A stretch of DNA of 64,000 bases, taken from assembly GCA_028583405.1 (NCBI GenBank), contig CM053258.1, positions 972,563 through 1,036,562 of the forward strand, in the 5' to 3' direction. Origin of the DNA: Pogonophryne albipinna (taxonomy: Eukaryota; Chordata; Actinopteri; Perciformes; Artedidraconidae). The notes under the pieces are model-generated. The model was given only the letters and a program-made list of their open reading frames with translations. It was not told the origin of the DNA and did no database searches. This document shows, one piece after another, positions 22,988-34,125 of the stretch. The translations under genes were made by a program, and so were the position numbers. Positions within the stretch are counted from its first letter, which is position 1, and every line of letters starts with the position of its first letter.

Positions 22988-24538
22988 GAACATCAGCAGG
23001 AGAGGACTCTTTAAAGTAGAGACACTACATACTGATATACACCTGAACATCAGCAGGAGAGGACTCTTTAAAGTAAAGACACTACATACTGATATACACC
23101 TGAACATCAGCAGGAGAGGACTCTTTAAAGTAGAGACACTACATACTGATATACACCTGAACATCAGCAGGAGATGACTCTTTAAAGTAGAGACACTACA
23201 TACTGATATACACCTGAACATCAGCAGGAGAGGACTCTTTAAAGTAGAGACACTACATACTGATATACACCTGAACATCAGCAGGAGAGGACTCTTTAAA
23301 GTAGAGACACTACATACTGATATACACCTGAACATCAGCAGGAGAGGACTCTTTAAAGTAAAGACACTACATACTGATATACAGCTGAACATCAGCAGGA
23401 AAGGACTCTTTAAAGTAGAGACACTACATACTGATATACAGCTGAACATCAGCAGGAGAGGACTCTTTAAAGTAGAGACACTACATACTGATATACACCT
23501 GAACATCAGCAGGAGAGGACTCTTTAAAGTAAAGACACTACATACTGATATACAGCTGAACATCAGCAGGAGAGGACTCTTTAAAGTAGAGACACTACAT
23601 ACTGATATACACCTGAACATCAGCAGGAGAGGACTCTTTAAAGTAGAGACACTACATACTGATATACACCTGAACATCAGCAGGAGAGGACTCTTTAAAG
23701 TAGAGACACTACATACTGATATACACCTGAACATCAGCAGGAGAGGACTCTTTAAAGTAGAGACACTACATACTGATATACACCTGGAAATCAGCAGGAG
23801 AGGACTCTTTAAAGTAGAGACACTACATACTGATATACACCTGAACATCAGCAGGAGAGGACTCTTTAAAGTAGAGACACTACATACTGATATACACCTG
23901 AACATCAGCAGGAGAGGACTCTTTAAAGTAGAGACACTACATACTGATATACACCTGAACATCAGCAGGAGAGGACTCTTTAAAGTAGAGACACTACACA
24001 CTGATATACACCTGAACATCAGCAGGAGAGGACTCTTTAAAGTAGAGACACTACATACTGATATACACCTGAACATCAGCAGGAGAGGACTCTTTAAAGT
24101 AAAGACACTACATACTGATATACACCTGAACATCAGCAGGAGAGGACTCTTTAAAGTAGAGACACTACATGCTGATATACACCTGAACATCAGCAGGAGA
24201 GGACTCTTTAAAGTAGAGACACTACACACTGATATACACCTGAACATCAGCAGGAGAGGACTCTTTAAAGTAGAGACACTACATACTGATATACACCTGA
24301 ACATCAGCAGGAGAGGACTCTTTAAAGTAAAGACACTACATACTGATATACACCTGAACATCAGCAGGAGAGGACTCTTTAAAGTAGAGACACTACATAC
24401 TGATATACACCTGAACATCAGCTGGAGAGGACTCTTTAAAGTAGAGACACTACATACTGATATACACCTGAACATCAGCAGGAGAGGACTCTTTAAAGTA
24501 GAGACACTACATACTGATATACACCTGAACATCAGCAG
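22988..24538 (-). repeat. 57-bp minisatellite block 2, about 27 units
   Basis: Direct continuation of block 1 beyond the LINE. A ten-unit pattern of variants is repeated here in the same order as in block 1, at a constant offset of 4674 bp for the two landmarks I measured (GTAAAG 18399/23073; GATGACTC 18499/23173). Confidence 0.98.
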
Positions 24539-25639
24539 AATAAAGCAGAGGACTTTCTCCTTCGGCAGACTAAGGTCATACTGATAATCGATTAATTAAT
24601 GTAATGCCCTTAATTACCAGCACAGCTCGACATGTGACCGCCATTTTAATTTGTGCTTGGGTCCTGATAATGGTAATGGACCAAGTGACCCTTATAATCT
24701 AAAACGTCATTCCTAACCTACATGAGTTTATTACCAAATGCTGATTTCATCCTCACAAATGAAGACATTATTGGGATGAGTTTGTGATTATCTTCTCAAT
24801 GATAATAGCCTGGATGAGTTTCCATGATGACTCTTCTGTCAACTATCTCTTACCGTCCCAAAAGTGAGGAATGAACATCTGAATAATTTAATAAAGACAC
24901 AGATAACAGAAAGAACAAAATCAAAGAATCTCATCGTGTTTTCTTTTCTATTTCTGCTGTTGTACTCCATCTCCCCTCTAAGCCCCCTTTAAATCCCTCT
25001 GATGTATGCATCAAAGCTCAAGTATAATCGTATTTGCACATCTTCCTACGTCTCTGATCTGTAAAATGAGATTCATAGATAAACCCCCTCATCTCCTGAA
25101 GGAACACTTCCCTCTCTCGCGTCTTTTTTTCAACCCGTTTGATTCGTTTGCGTGTCTGAGCATCACCTCGGCTTTGTGGCGATCATCAAACGCTCTCCGT
25201 CATTTCTGACATCTTGTTTTGAAGTGAAACCTCCCACCGGTGTTTCCGCGCGTCTCTGAGGACTTCCTGACCGCTGCTCTCAGATTGAATTGAAGCGGAG
25301 GTGTTTGACGCTCTGCGGGAGCGTTTGCCCTTCAGACAGATCGCGCCTCATCACAGATCGCGCCTCATCATCTCATCGTGACGCAGATCACAGGACATAG
25401 GCGGCCGAGTGGAGGCTCTTTTTACAGGTTTACAAGCTGAAAGACTTCAAGGAAAATGTATGTAATGCAAGGTTTTCCATGGGTCATGTAGTCCGTGAGA
25501 GACGAGAGGTGTTTTTACTTCTGTTATCTGTTGATATCTTGAATCTGATTGGTGAATTTAAGCTCTTTCTTGATGGCAAACCACTGCTAAGGATGCTCTG
25601 ATCAATGTGCAGTCATATCAATCTGCAGAAAGAAGTCCA
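24539..25639. other. No gene seen
   Basis: Sequence of mixed composition without a recognisable exon. A short direct repeat (ATCGCGCCTCATCACAG, ATCGCGCCTCATCATC) lies near 25340-25370. Confidence 0.45.
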
Positions 25640-26725
25640 GTCCATTCAGATAATTAGTTTGTTTGCAGTTGAACTCAAGGGTCTAAGGACTTACTCTTTC
25701 AATGGATGTCTTAGCCAATGTTTTACTGACAATTTGACCAATTATTTACAACCTACAGCTTGCCGTTATTCAATTTGTACTCAACAGTCATGAACAGGAC
25801 TGCGTCTCACTTGCAGAGATCCTTCCAAGCCCTTGAAATCTAAAAATAAGTCCATCATTTGTATTAAAATGTCTTGAATCAAACTTTTGAAAGGCTTAGA
25901 AATACTGGGAAGTGTTGTCTTATGTTTTTCTTTGTGGATCGAACAGATATTTAGTTTGGTTGCAGATGGACTCAAGGTCTAAGGACTTTCTCCTTCAATG
26001 GACGAGGGTCTTACTCACAATTTGACCAATTATGTGTGCGGCAATTTGATTTCTACTCAAGAGTCAAGATCTGGACTGTTTTCCCTTCAGAGAACCAGAA
26101 GTAAAGAGAACAGGAAAGTTTCCAGAACATCAGAACAAAGATAAGGCCATAATTGGTATTAAAATGTCTTCAATGAAACGTTTGAAAGGCTTATACGTAC
26201 TTGGAAGTATTGTTTTATGTTTTTCTTCGTGGATTGAACAGATATTTAGTTTGTTTGCAGATGAAGTCGAGGTCTAAGGACTTTCTCCTTCAATGAACAA
26301 GGTTTTTTCTCACAATTTGTCCAATAATTTCAAACCTACAGCTTGATTTTGACTCAAGAGTCAAAAGCGGGACTGCTTTCCTTTCTGAGAGCCGGCACTA
26401 AAGAGAAAAGGATTGTTTCCAGAACATCAGAACAAAAATAAGTCCATAATTGGTATTAAAATGTCTTGAGAGGCTTAAAAATACTGGGAAGTTTTGTCTT
26501 ATGTTTTTCTTTGTGGATCAGGACAGATATTTTGTTTGTTTGCAGATGAATTAAAGGTTGGGGGACACAATTTGACCAATTATTTACAACCTAAAGCTCG
26601 ACATGTGAGCCGGGTATTTGATTTGTACTGAAGAGTCATGATCGGTACTGCGTTCCCTTCAGAGAACCAGAAGTAAAGACAAGTTTCCAGAACAAGGAAA
26701 AGTCACTCTGAAAAAGTCACTTGAA
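25640..26725. repeat. ~296-bp diverged tandem repeat, about 4 copies
   Basis: Landmarks recur in order: TTTAGTTTGTTTGCAG-type at about 25655, 25950, 26247 and 26535; ACAATTTGACCAATTAT; GTATTAAAATGTCTTGA; and TTATGTTTTTCTTTGTGGAT. Spacing is about 296, 296 and 288 bp. Copies are visibly diverged, so the duplication is old. No open frame is conserved across the copies. Confidence 0.85.
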
Positions 26726-27078
26726 AGTCGTGGAAACCCTCAGTGCCACGTGGGAAAAAGCCCCATTAACCGTGACCTCTGACCTCCCCCTGCACAGAGA
26801 CGATATTCCTCCTTGTAGATCAGAGGAGACGTGCGGACACGTATCGAGCGTACGCTGACGAGGTCATCAGCAGATTTCGATGTAAGCGTCCGTGTCAGCT
26901 TCATTATCGCCGGGATCGTTGGAAGGTCGGCGCTCCGAAGAGGATTTCTCATGGATTAGAGAAGATGTCAGCCTGGAGCTCAGACATGCAGAGAGACATT
27001 CAAAGAGGAAGGCTTTCAGATCTCTGAGTCAACCCTCGTCTTCATCACCAACACAGCGACCTTCACATGATGTTCAAT
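26726..27078. other. No gene seen
   Basis: GC-balanced, non-repetitive spacer before block 3. Open frames of about 70 codons on both strands show no domain. Confidence 0.4.
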
Positions 27079-27796
27079 CAGCAAGAAAGGACTCTTTAAA
27101 GTAGAGACACTACATACTGATATACACCTGAACATCAGCAGGAGAGGACTCTTTAAAGTAGAGACGCTACATACTGATATACACCTGAACATCAGCAGGA
27201 GAGGACTCTTTAAAGTAGAGACACTACATACTGATATACACCTGAACATCAGCAAGAGAGGACTCTTTAAAGTAGAGACACTACATACTGATATACACCT
27301 GAACATCAGCAGGAGAGGACTCTTTAAAGTAGAGACATTACATACTGATATACACCTGAACATCAGCAGGAGAGGACTCTTTAAAGTAGAGACACTACAT
27401 ACTGATATACACCTGAACATTAGCAGGAGAGGACTCTTTAAAGTAGAGACACTACATACTGATATACACCTGAACATCAGCAGGCAAGGACTCTTTAAAG
27501 TAGAGACACTGATATACACCTGAACATCAGCAGGAGAGGACTCTTTAAAGTAGAGACGCTACATACTGATATACACCTGAACATCAGCAGGAGAGGACTC
27601 TTTAAAGTAGAGACACTACATACTGATATACACCTGAACATCAGCAGGAGAGGACTCTTTAAAGTAGAGACACTACATACTGATATACACCTGAACATCA
27701 GCAGGAGAGGACTCTTTAAAGTAGAGACACTACATACTGATATACACCTGAACATCAGCAGGAGAGGACTCTTTAAAGTAGAGACACTACATACTG
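27079..27796 (-). repeat. 57-bp minisatellite block 3, about 12.5 units
   Basis: Same orientation as blocks 1 and 2. One unit near 27505 is 7 bp short (GAGACACTGATATACACC), which breaks the otherwise open minus frame. The same short form recurs in block 6 at about 58446, 59410 and 59916. Confidence 0.97.
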
Positions 27797-28114
27797 TCCG
27801 GCAGTGGCTCAGTCAGTAGGGGCTTGGACTGGGAACTGTAGGGTCGCCGGTTCAAGTCCCCGACCAGACCTAAAAATATGGAGTGTGGACTTCTACTTGG
27901 AGAGGTCCCAGTTCACCTCCTGCCCTGCCGTGGTGCCCTTGAGCAAGGCACCGGACATCCCCCTTCCCCCCCTCACTCCCATTGCTCAGGGACTACGGAT
28001 GGAAATTAGCTCAAAGCTATAATCCGGCATATTTACACTGGAAACATAACCTGTCTAAAGTGTTCATTAATGTGCATTGTCCCTCATCAAATATAAAAAC
28101 GATTAAATAAAACG
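27797..28114 (+). mobile_element. tRNA-derived SINE inserted in 57-bp minisatellite
   Basis: The head resembles a tRNA: A-box-like GTGGCTCAGTCAGTAGGGGC and B-box GGTTCAAGTCC 45 bases later (RNA polymerase III internal promoter). The body contains GGTGCCCTTGAGCAAGGCAC, a motif shared by several fish SINE families (V-SINE/AFC-like, from memory). The AT-rich tail ends AATAAAACG. ATACTG flanks both sides (27791-27796 and 28115-28120), a 6-bp target-site duplication. Non-coding and mobilised by a partner LINE. Confidence 0.88.
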
Positions 28115-28240
28115 ATACTGATATACACCTGAACATCAGCAGGAGAGGACTCTTTAAAGTAGAGACACAAAATACTGATATACACCTGAACATCAGCAAG
28201 AGAGGACTCTTTAAAGGAGAGACACTACATACTGATATAC
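28115..28240 (-). repeat. 57-bp minisatellite block 4, about 2 units
   Basis: Remainder of block 3 beyond the SINE, with diverged units (AGACACAAAATACTG, AAAGGAGAGAC). It ends at GATATACA next to AAGGCAAGGCAGGTTTATTT, which resembles the 3' tail of the L2 fragment at 36766. Confidence 0.93.
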
Positions 28241-28376
28241 AAGGCAAGGCAGGTTTATTTCACCAACACCTAGATTTGCCAAATGAAGCTCAGCACTGAT
28301 TTTATACGTTCACACTGTAACGATTATCTCAGTGTTATCTTTATTTAATTAGTGTACGTTCTGACACCCACTGATT

Positions 28377-28422
28377 TGTGGTCCGACCCTTGCACTAAGT
28401 ATAGTGCTAGGGTCGGACCACA
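28377..28422. other. Near-perfect 21-bp-arm hairpin
   Basis: Left arm TGTGGTCCGACCCTTGCACT-A and right arm T-AGTGCTAGGGTCGGACCACA pair with one mismatch around the 4-base loop AGTA. No tandem repeat or known transposon surrounds it. It could be a cruciform, a tiny fold-back element or a transcribed hairpin. Confidence 0.85.
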
Positions 28423-29069
28423 GTTCTCTGGTGAAATGTTTATGGATAACCCAAGTTCACAAAGGCAGAATCCCAGTCGCCTTTTCTGTCGTGTTTCCGT
28501 CCATCACAAAGACGAGATAAAGCAGAAGAGAGGGTCTTAGTTCAGAGTTTTAATGCATGAAGGCGGTGTTTTATCGGCTGGAAAAAGCTGCGTCACCTTT
28601 CACACCATCATCCATTTTCCTTTTATCTCCCTGCAGCGTGTGTCCAAAACATCCCTCGTGATGGAGCAGCAGTGTATTTCCATTTTTCACATCCTCCAAA
28701 TGCAGGAATGTAACACATGGAGGAAATGTGGCATGTGGTATTCTGACACGTTATTGAGGGATTCCTGGCTCTCTGCTGCCCCCCACGTGACAGGGAGTCA
28801 GAGATAATACATGTTCCCAGAGGATGGTGAATCATTTCCAGATGTGTTCACACATACTGAAAGTATACAAGAAATACTTTGTGCAAAAGTACAAACCACC
28901 GCCTTCCAGACTTATGTAGATTACATTCATTCTTACAATGAATACATGTCATGGTTGTGCAAAATGAAAACAATACTTTGCTGTGTTGTTGTTTCTTCTT
29001 TATACTCCCAAAAATAATTTGGACGGATTGTAGAGCCTGTCAGATGTCAAATTCTGAATGTTAATCTTG
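28423..29069. other. No gene seen
   Basis: Non-repetitive sequence with short open frames only; no domain or RNA gene recognised. Confidence 0.4.
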
Positions 29070-29490
29070 TGGCTTTTCCTCGAGCAAGAACAAGTCCAAC
29101 TTTTGTATTTATCCTGCAAATACTTTAAACATGTACTGGCTGTGTTGGCATATACATTGGTACAACCAGGATAAATCCTACTGACTTTGACAATATCCTG
29201 ACTTTTTCACAAGCAATGACAGCAGGTAAAAACTTCCAACTATCTTGTGAAACATCTCAGTGTACTGGATGTATTGGCATAACAATTGGTACAACCATTC
29301 GTGACCCCCAGAGGATGAATCCTTCTGACTTTGACAATCTTCTGACTTTTCCTCAAGCAAGAACAAGTCAAACTTTTTTATTTATCTTGCAAATACTTTA
29401 AACATCTAGGTGTTGGCACATAAATTGGTACAACCATTCATGGTCCCCAGAGGATGAATCCTACTTACTTTGATAGGTCCCTGACTTTTC
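29070..29490. repeat. ~135-bp diverged tandem repeat, about 3 copies
   Basis: Repeated words in order: CTTTTCCTCAAGCAAGAACA (29348; diverged at 29076 and 29203), TTGGTACAACCA, GAGGATGAATCCT-CTGACTTTGA and TTTATC-TGCAAATACTTTAA. Copies differ in length and sequence, so this is an old local duplication. Confidence 0.75.
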
Positions 29491-30680
29491 CTTCATTCAT
29501 TTTCCACCAAATGTAAGGGAAACTGGGCCAGTCACTGTTCTGAAGTCTCGCTAACAAACAGAAGAACAAACCTCCTTGTCCAAAGTCATTAAACCAAACT
29601 CTAAGATGGATAAACTATTCTGACAAACTAGAAACCTGATGACTTGATGTTCAAAAACAAAGTCCTGATGCATTTCACTTTATATATAATCATGTAAAAT
29701 AAACTGCAGTTATTCTCCTGCACAAACACAACGTCTAAATTGTTGCTTAAGGACTTTTTAGCTGCTGTTTTGCAAAACTGAGCGTCTTAAATTCTCCTAA
29801 CTTCTCCAGAAGTGATTCTGTATCATCATTATAGTTGAAACCTGTTACCCGGCATGTTTCCTGGGTGTTCTCCTCTGGTTGTCGGTTTATTTCCTGCAGT
29901 CTGCTGCCCTCTTGTGAGAAAAGACGCTCTGCAGACCTCAGACAGGCTGATGAATCTTCAGTTCCAGAGCCGCTCTAACAACTGTTTTTGTTCCACAGGA
30001 AGCTCAATAATTAACCCTAATATTCTTGACCTCGCAAATAATTCAATATATTAGGGACGGCACCACAGCCACATTAAAAACACATCAATATTTTATAGTT
30101 AAATTGTTTCCTGTAGATCTGAATCAATACATAGATTAATAATAATAGTATTCTTTGATAATTAAATACACTTATAAGTAATATTGTCGAGCGAACATGC
30201 CAAGTATTTCAGGGTTTTAGTTTCCAAAGTGTTTTCTTTGCTGGTTTTCATCTATAATAATAAACTGAAAATATTTGATCACCAAATACTTTTTTTACAT
30301 AAAGGAGTTGTAGCTTTAATTATCTCTGTATTTTCAATTCATCTGATCTTTTAGCAGACATTTTACTCATGCTTATTTAGATATATTAATTGTGTTTATT
30401 TATTATATTTGTATTGCACATTTTTACATTAATTTAAATGTTTATATAAATACTTTTCTATTTGATCTGGTTTATGCTTATACACTTTTTTTTTAATTCT
30501 TTTGATTAGTATTGCACCTTCTTACTATAATATTAATGTACATATTTATATTTTATTTTATTAAAAAAGATTAGCATTTGTCACAATTCTCAATTTCCCC
30601 TTATAATAAAAATAATGACAGGACCATCAATAACTATGAAAATAAGCCTCTCGTTGTTAAAGTGCATTTTAAAGTTACAG
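29491..30680. other. AT-rich region without gene
   Basis: Very AT-rich, especially 30060-30560. No exon, RNA or repeat family recognised. Confidence 0.45.
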
Positions 30681-31260
30681 TCAGTTTTAATTAATAGGCT
30701 CTGTGCACAAGATGGCGTCTGTCAACTTCCGGCGGCTGGGTGTGCGGCCGAGTACTTCCGGTTGGAGTACAGAGTTTTGACAGCTTGACAGCTTGACAGT
30801 TTGTTATGACACACCGAGAGCAAGAATGAGCGGATTTCGGGGTAAAGAAAAGCGATCGGCCTTCCAGCGGGTAAGAAAGTCGGCACTACATTGCTGTGGG
30901 CCCCTTTGGACAAATTCGTCCCGTTATAATCGGGAGATAAGTTTCCATTCGTTTCGGCAAGCCTGGCAACAACGATTAAAAGATGTCTTGCTCCCAAACC
31001 AATTGTGTATTTCATTACAAAAAGCAGTTATACTATGTTTAGGTTCTAATGAATTATATCCTCAAAACAAACGCACACATAAATAACAAAGGAAAATACA
31101 TCATTTAATAAACTTTTACAAAACATAGGTTGATGTTATATCGGGGGAAAATACATATTTAAACATTTCAATTAGTCTCTGCATATTTAAGTAATGCTAG
31201 TTTATATAACAGATGAACAATATCCAGAAAGTAGATGCAAAAAATATATAATGTTTGCAT
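30681..31260. other. Unassigned segment, GC-rich start then AT-rich
   Basis: Begins CACAAGATGGCGTCTGTCAA with CTTCCGG repeats. A + frame of about 97 codons from 30793 (internal MSGFRGKEKRSAFQRV) and a minus frame of similar length both remain open, without a recognisable domain. It could be the outer part of the mobile cassette described next. Confidence 0.3.
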
Positions 31261-32371
31261 TTCCAACATTTCCTCTGAAAGAGTGTCGTTGAGTTGAGAA
31301 GTGAGCCATTCGTTCTTTTTTGGTGGTGCGATGTCTGCTGAGAAGTCCTTGTGTGCCTCGCTGACTTTGAGGACATCTGGGTCTGGCAGCTCCCGCACGG
31401 CAGGGGCGGTTCTGGGGGGGGGGGACAGGGGGGGCCAGTGCCCCCTAACACTGACCTCTGACCCCCCTGTGGCCCCCCTAACAATAAACATTCTTTTGTT
31501 TTTTTTAAATGTATATTTTCTGGTACTCGGTTTGCCAAAAAACGCAGGATTTTGTTGCTGTAATGTGAGATTGTGCAGACACCCTTATGTAAAGTAGAGA
31601 TGTAACTGTTCATTGCCTTTATTTTTATATAAATATGGTGTGAGTGCAAACATTGCACGATAACTTAAGCTGAAGCTAACAGTAATAACTATAAGATCTA
31701 TCTGAAATAAATAAGTGTACTGAAACAAATACCAATAACTGTATTGCATTGTTTTCGTATGTGCAATTACTTCATACTGTCTAGTTATCTTTTTCATCCT
31801 GCATTTATTGGGCCCCCCTCAGAAAATAACTGGCCCCCCAGTCAAATTGGTCTAGAACCGCCACTGCCGCACAGCCTTGTAACGTGTACTCCTTTGAACA
31901 TGTTTATATGATCATTAGGACTTTAAGAACAATTTTACACTCAGACAACACTCATAAAGTTGTAGCAGGCTACAATTACTTAGGTAGATATTACCTTACT
32001 CCGTCAGCAACTGTAAACTGCTTTGGCTTAGTGAACACCATGTCACTCACTCTGCCTGGTTTCACACCCTATTATTAATTACACAAAAGAATTGTCAAAT
32101 GAATTGAAAAGGTCGTTGATGCAACATACTAGATCAGCTCTTGGCACAAAGGAAATACTCATTAAACCGTGGATTGGTTGTGAACACATACTGTACTTAC
32201 CATGGTTCTTGGCTTGTGCCATCGCTGCTCTGTTTCAGTGCAGCTGAGGACAGGGGGGACAGCAGCCAGGTGGAGTGTGGAGTAGTGTGCGCTCTGGAAC
32301 AGCAGTGCAACATTGTGGTTGCAGAGTGCTGTTCCAGCTACACAGGAACACTTTGCCACTGCAATCTCCAC
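31240..32371 (-). pseudogene. SWIM zinc-finger (SWIM-YqaJ-type) protein remnant
   Basis: Minus-strand exon at about 32371-32203 encodes MEIAVAKCSCVAGTALCNHN, giving the SWIM pattern C-x-C-x6-C-x-H, then LLFQSAHYS, PPVLSCTETEQ and WHKPRT. It ends at a donor ATG|GTAAGTAC. A second minus piece (31875 down to about 31300, split by a hAT insertion) reads ELPDPDVLKVSEAHKDFSAD. In fish and cnidarian multicopy proteins that I recall, these blocks lie in this order ahead of a YqaJ-like (lambda-exonuclease fold) nuclease. No YqaJ block is seen here, so the copy is truncated. SWIM fingers bind DNA or protein. The assignment of the second block rests on memory of the family. Confidence 0.65.
31401..31866. 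mobile_element. hAT-type MITE in the SWIM remnant
   Basis: Starts CAGGGGCGGTTCTGG and ends CTAGAACCGCCACTG, inverted termini. Flanks are CCGCACGG (31393-31400) and CCGCACAG (31867-31874), an 8-bp target-site duplication with one mismatch, diagnostic of hAT. The interior has GCCCCCCTAA/GGCCCCCC motifs next to both ends and no transposase. Confidence 0.85.
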
Positions 32372-32642
32372 AGGTGAGCAGTTCTTAAAACAAAATGTCA
32401 GTCATTTTACATTTAGGACACTGCTTCAATACAACACAGAGAAATGAGAGAGCTGAGAGCAGGCTGATCAGGCAAGTAGTAGGTGTGGGAAAAGGCTAAA
32501 CCATGTCAGGTTGTCAGTCACATCACATACACAGAAGTTCTGCTGTTTGGAATACTGTAATTTAAGGACATTCAAAACAGATACGCTTGTATAGCCTGTC
32601 TCAGCTCTCTCAATGTATTATCTTATATTATAACTACTAGTC

Positions 32643-34125
32643 CAGCAGATATGTGAAAGAATTGTGCTTTTGATGATAAAAGCATGAAAGTTGGCACACT
32701 GTTAGAGCATGCCCTAAGGAAGATTTTTGGCTATAGGGCCATCGCAAATTTGTCCAATGGCGCCAATGGCATTGGTTGTTATTTTACCAGTAGTTTAGGA
32801 TCTAGACCACCTAGGATCTTGATTCTGGTGGCTAATCCTACATTTTCAAGGATGGAGAATGCATTGGTACTATTTACAACATGCTAGAATGTAGCTAACT
32901 ATTGTTAGAAATTAAAATCAATGTTTGATAGCATAATGTAGCTTAAACATACCGTCAGTTTAAATGCTATTTTATTCTGGAAAAAACCGGAAGTTCTCAA
33001 TACCAAGCTTTTATTCTGAAAATCCTTCATCTCCGGTTAGCATTTAGCATGTGGCTAATATATCATTTCCTATAGATGTGAATTTAGCAGCGAAATGACA
33101 TGGAGTGATGCACACCGAAACCTACTGATTTAACACTACAACTAATTGAACCAAGAGATTATTATTGCTGAATATTAAATGAAGGTACAGTTTATTTGAA
33201 TACGTTATTGTTTACAGACGTGGGTAGCATGTGACAACATCCGGAACTACCGGAAACCAAAATGCTGTGAAGTATTTCCTGTATTTTTTAGAGTGTTGAT
33301 TTCAGCGTTTGAAATGTATTTAGATGAAAAGTCATGAAAGAGATTAGGAGGAGAAGAGGCGTGTCTAGTTATACAATGAATGTAAAATGTCGAAATCCTC
33401 CGTTTAACGCAATATCGGACACAGAAGAACGAGGGGGAAGTCTCCTACGTCACCACAGCCCCTAGAGAGGAGGAGCAAACAGCCAGCAAGCGGGAAGGAC
33501 GAATGCTTGTGAGGTCTCTTCTCCACAGCCGACCACTGCGAGAGGAAGCTGCAGCCTTTCTCTCCTCACTGAACAATTTTCTGCTTGTAGTCTCCTTTTA
33601 AAGCTTCTCTCCTGGACGCGAGAATAACGAACACAGCATAACACTATATGTATCTGGTATTCAGGGAACAGAATACACAGTAAACTATTAACATATTTAT
33701 TATGGTGAAGTAATAATACATGTTACATAATATATATGAAATATTACAGGTTTTCAACTAAATGCAGACTTAGTTCTGAAAACACAGTCCACCACAGTGG
33801 CAAAGGGCAGTGTACTGAATTGCTACCTTGACACATTCAGGAGGAGTTCACAACAGGCCTGGGTCGCTTCTGGTAATGTGGTCCAGTAAACTTCCCATCC
33901 ACCTGTGGCCTTCCTCTTCCACCCCTAGTCACCTGGGGATGGGAGTTCAGGGGCTGCAAACATCATCTGTCCCCAGCAGTGACCAGCTAGGGAGGCAGCT
34001 CTCTTTGTGGGCTGAATCAATGCTGCTTGTGTTGGGGGGAGTCCCTCAATTGTTCTACCTTTCTGGGTGAAGAGCTACTTGCGTTCCTGATTTACTGACT
34101 CCTGGCTGCTAGTGCGGTCATACAG
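32643..34125. repeat. Inverted-repeat arm 1 (partner 38775-39512)
   Basis: After removing the solo LTR inside it, this arm aligns almost base for base with the reverse complement of 38775-39512. It starts at CCAGCAGATATGTGAAAGAA and runs to TGACCGCACTAGCAGCCAGG (reverse strand). It holds the 3' end of the CXC-protein pseudogene and ~240 bp of downstream sequence. The arms differ by small indels. Confidence 0.9.
32903..33643. mobile_element. Solo LTR, 741 bp, 4-bp target duplication
   Basis: Begins TGTTAGAAATT, ends GCATAACA and is flanked by CTAT on both sides (32899-32902 and 33644-33647). The other inverted-repeat arm shows the unoccupied site (GCTAA-CTAT-ATGTATC) exactly. TG...CA ends, short inverted termini and a 4-bp duplication fit an LTR retrotransposon reduced to one LTR by recombination. 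No internal coding sequence remains and the family is not identified. Strand cannot be assigned with confidence. Confidence 0.85.

Noticed and set aside
17398..24538. CRISPR-like array (regular repeats of constant size)
   Set aside because: No variable spacers: units are head-to-tail and nearly identical, and the genome is vertebrate.
27797..27870. Functional tRNA gene
   Set aside because: A- and B-box-like motifs are present, but the sequence continues into a SINE body with a 6-bp target duplication; I see no proper acceptor stem.
30793..31086. Small protein beginning MTVCYDTPRARMSGFRG
   Set aside because: Both strands are open over similar lengths, no domain is recognised, and the region borders repeat-derived sequence; left as unassigned.
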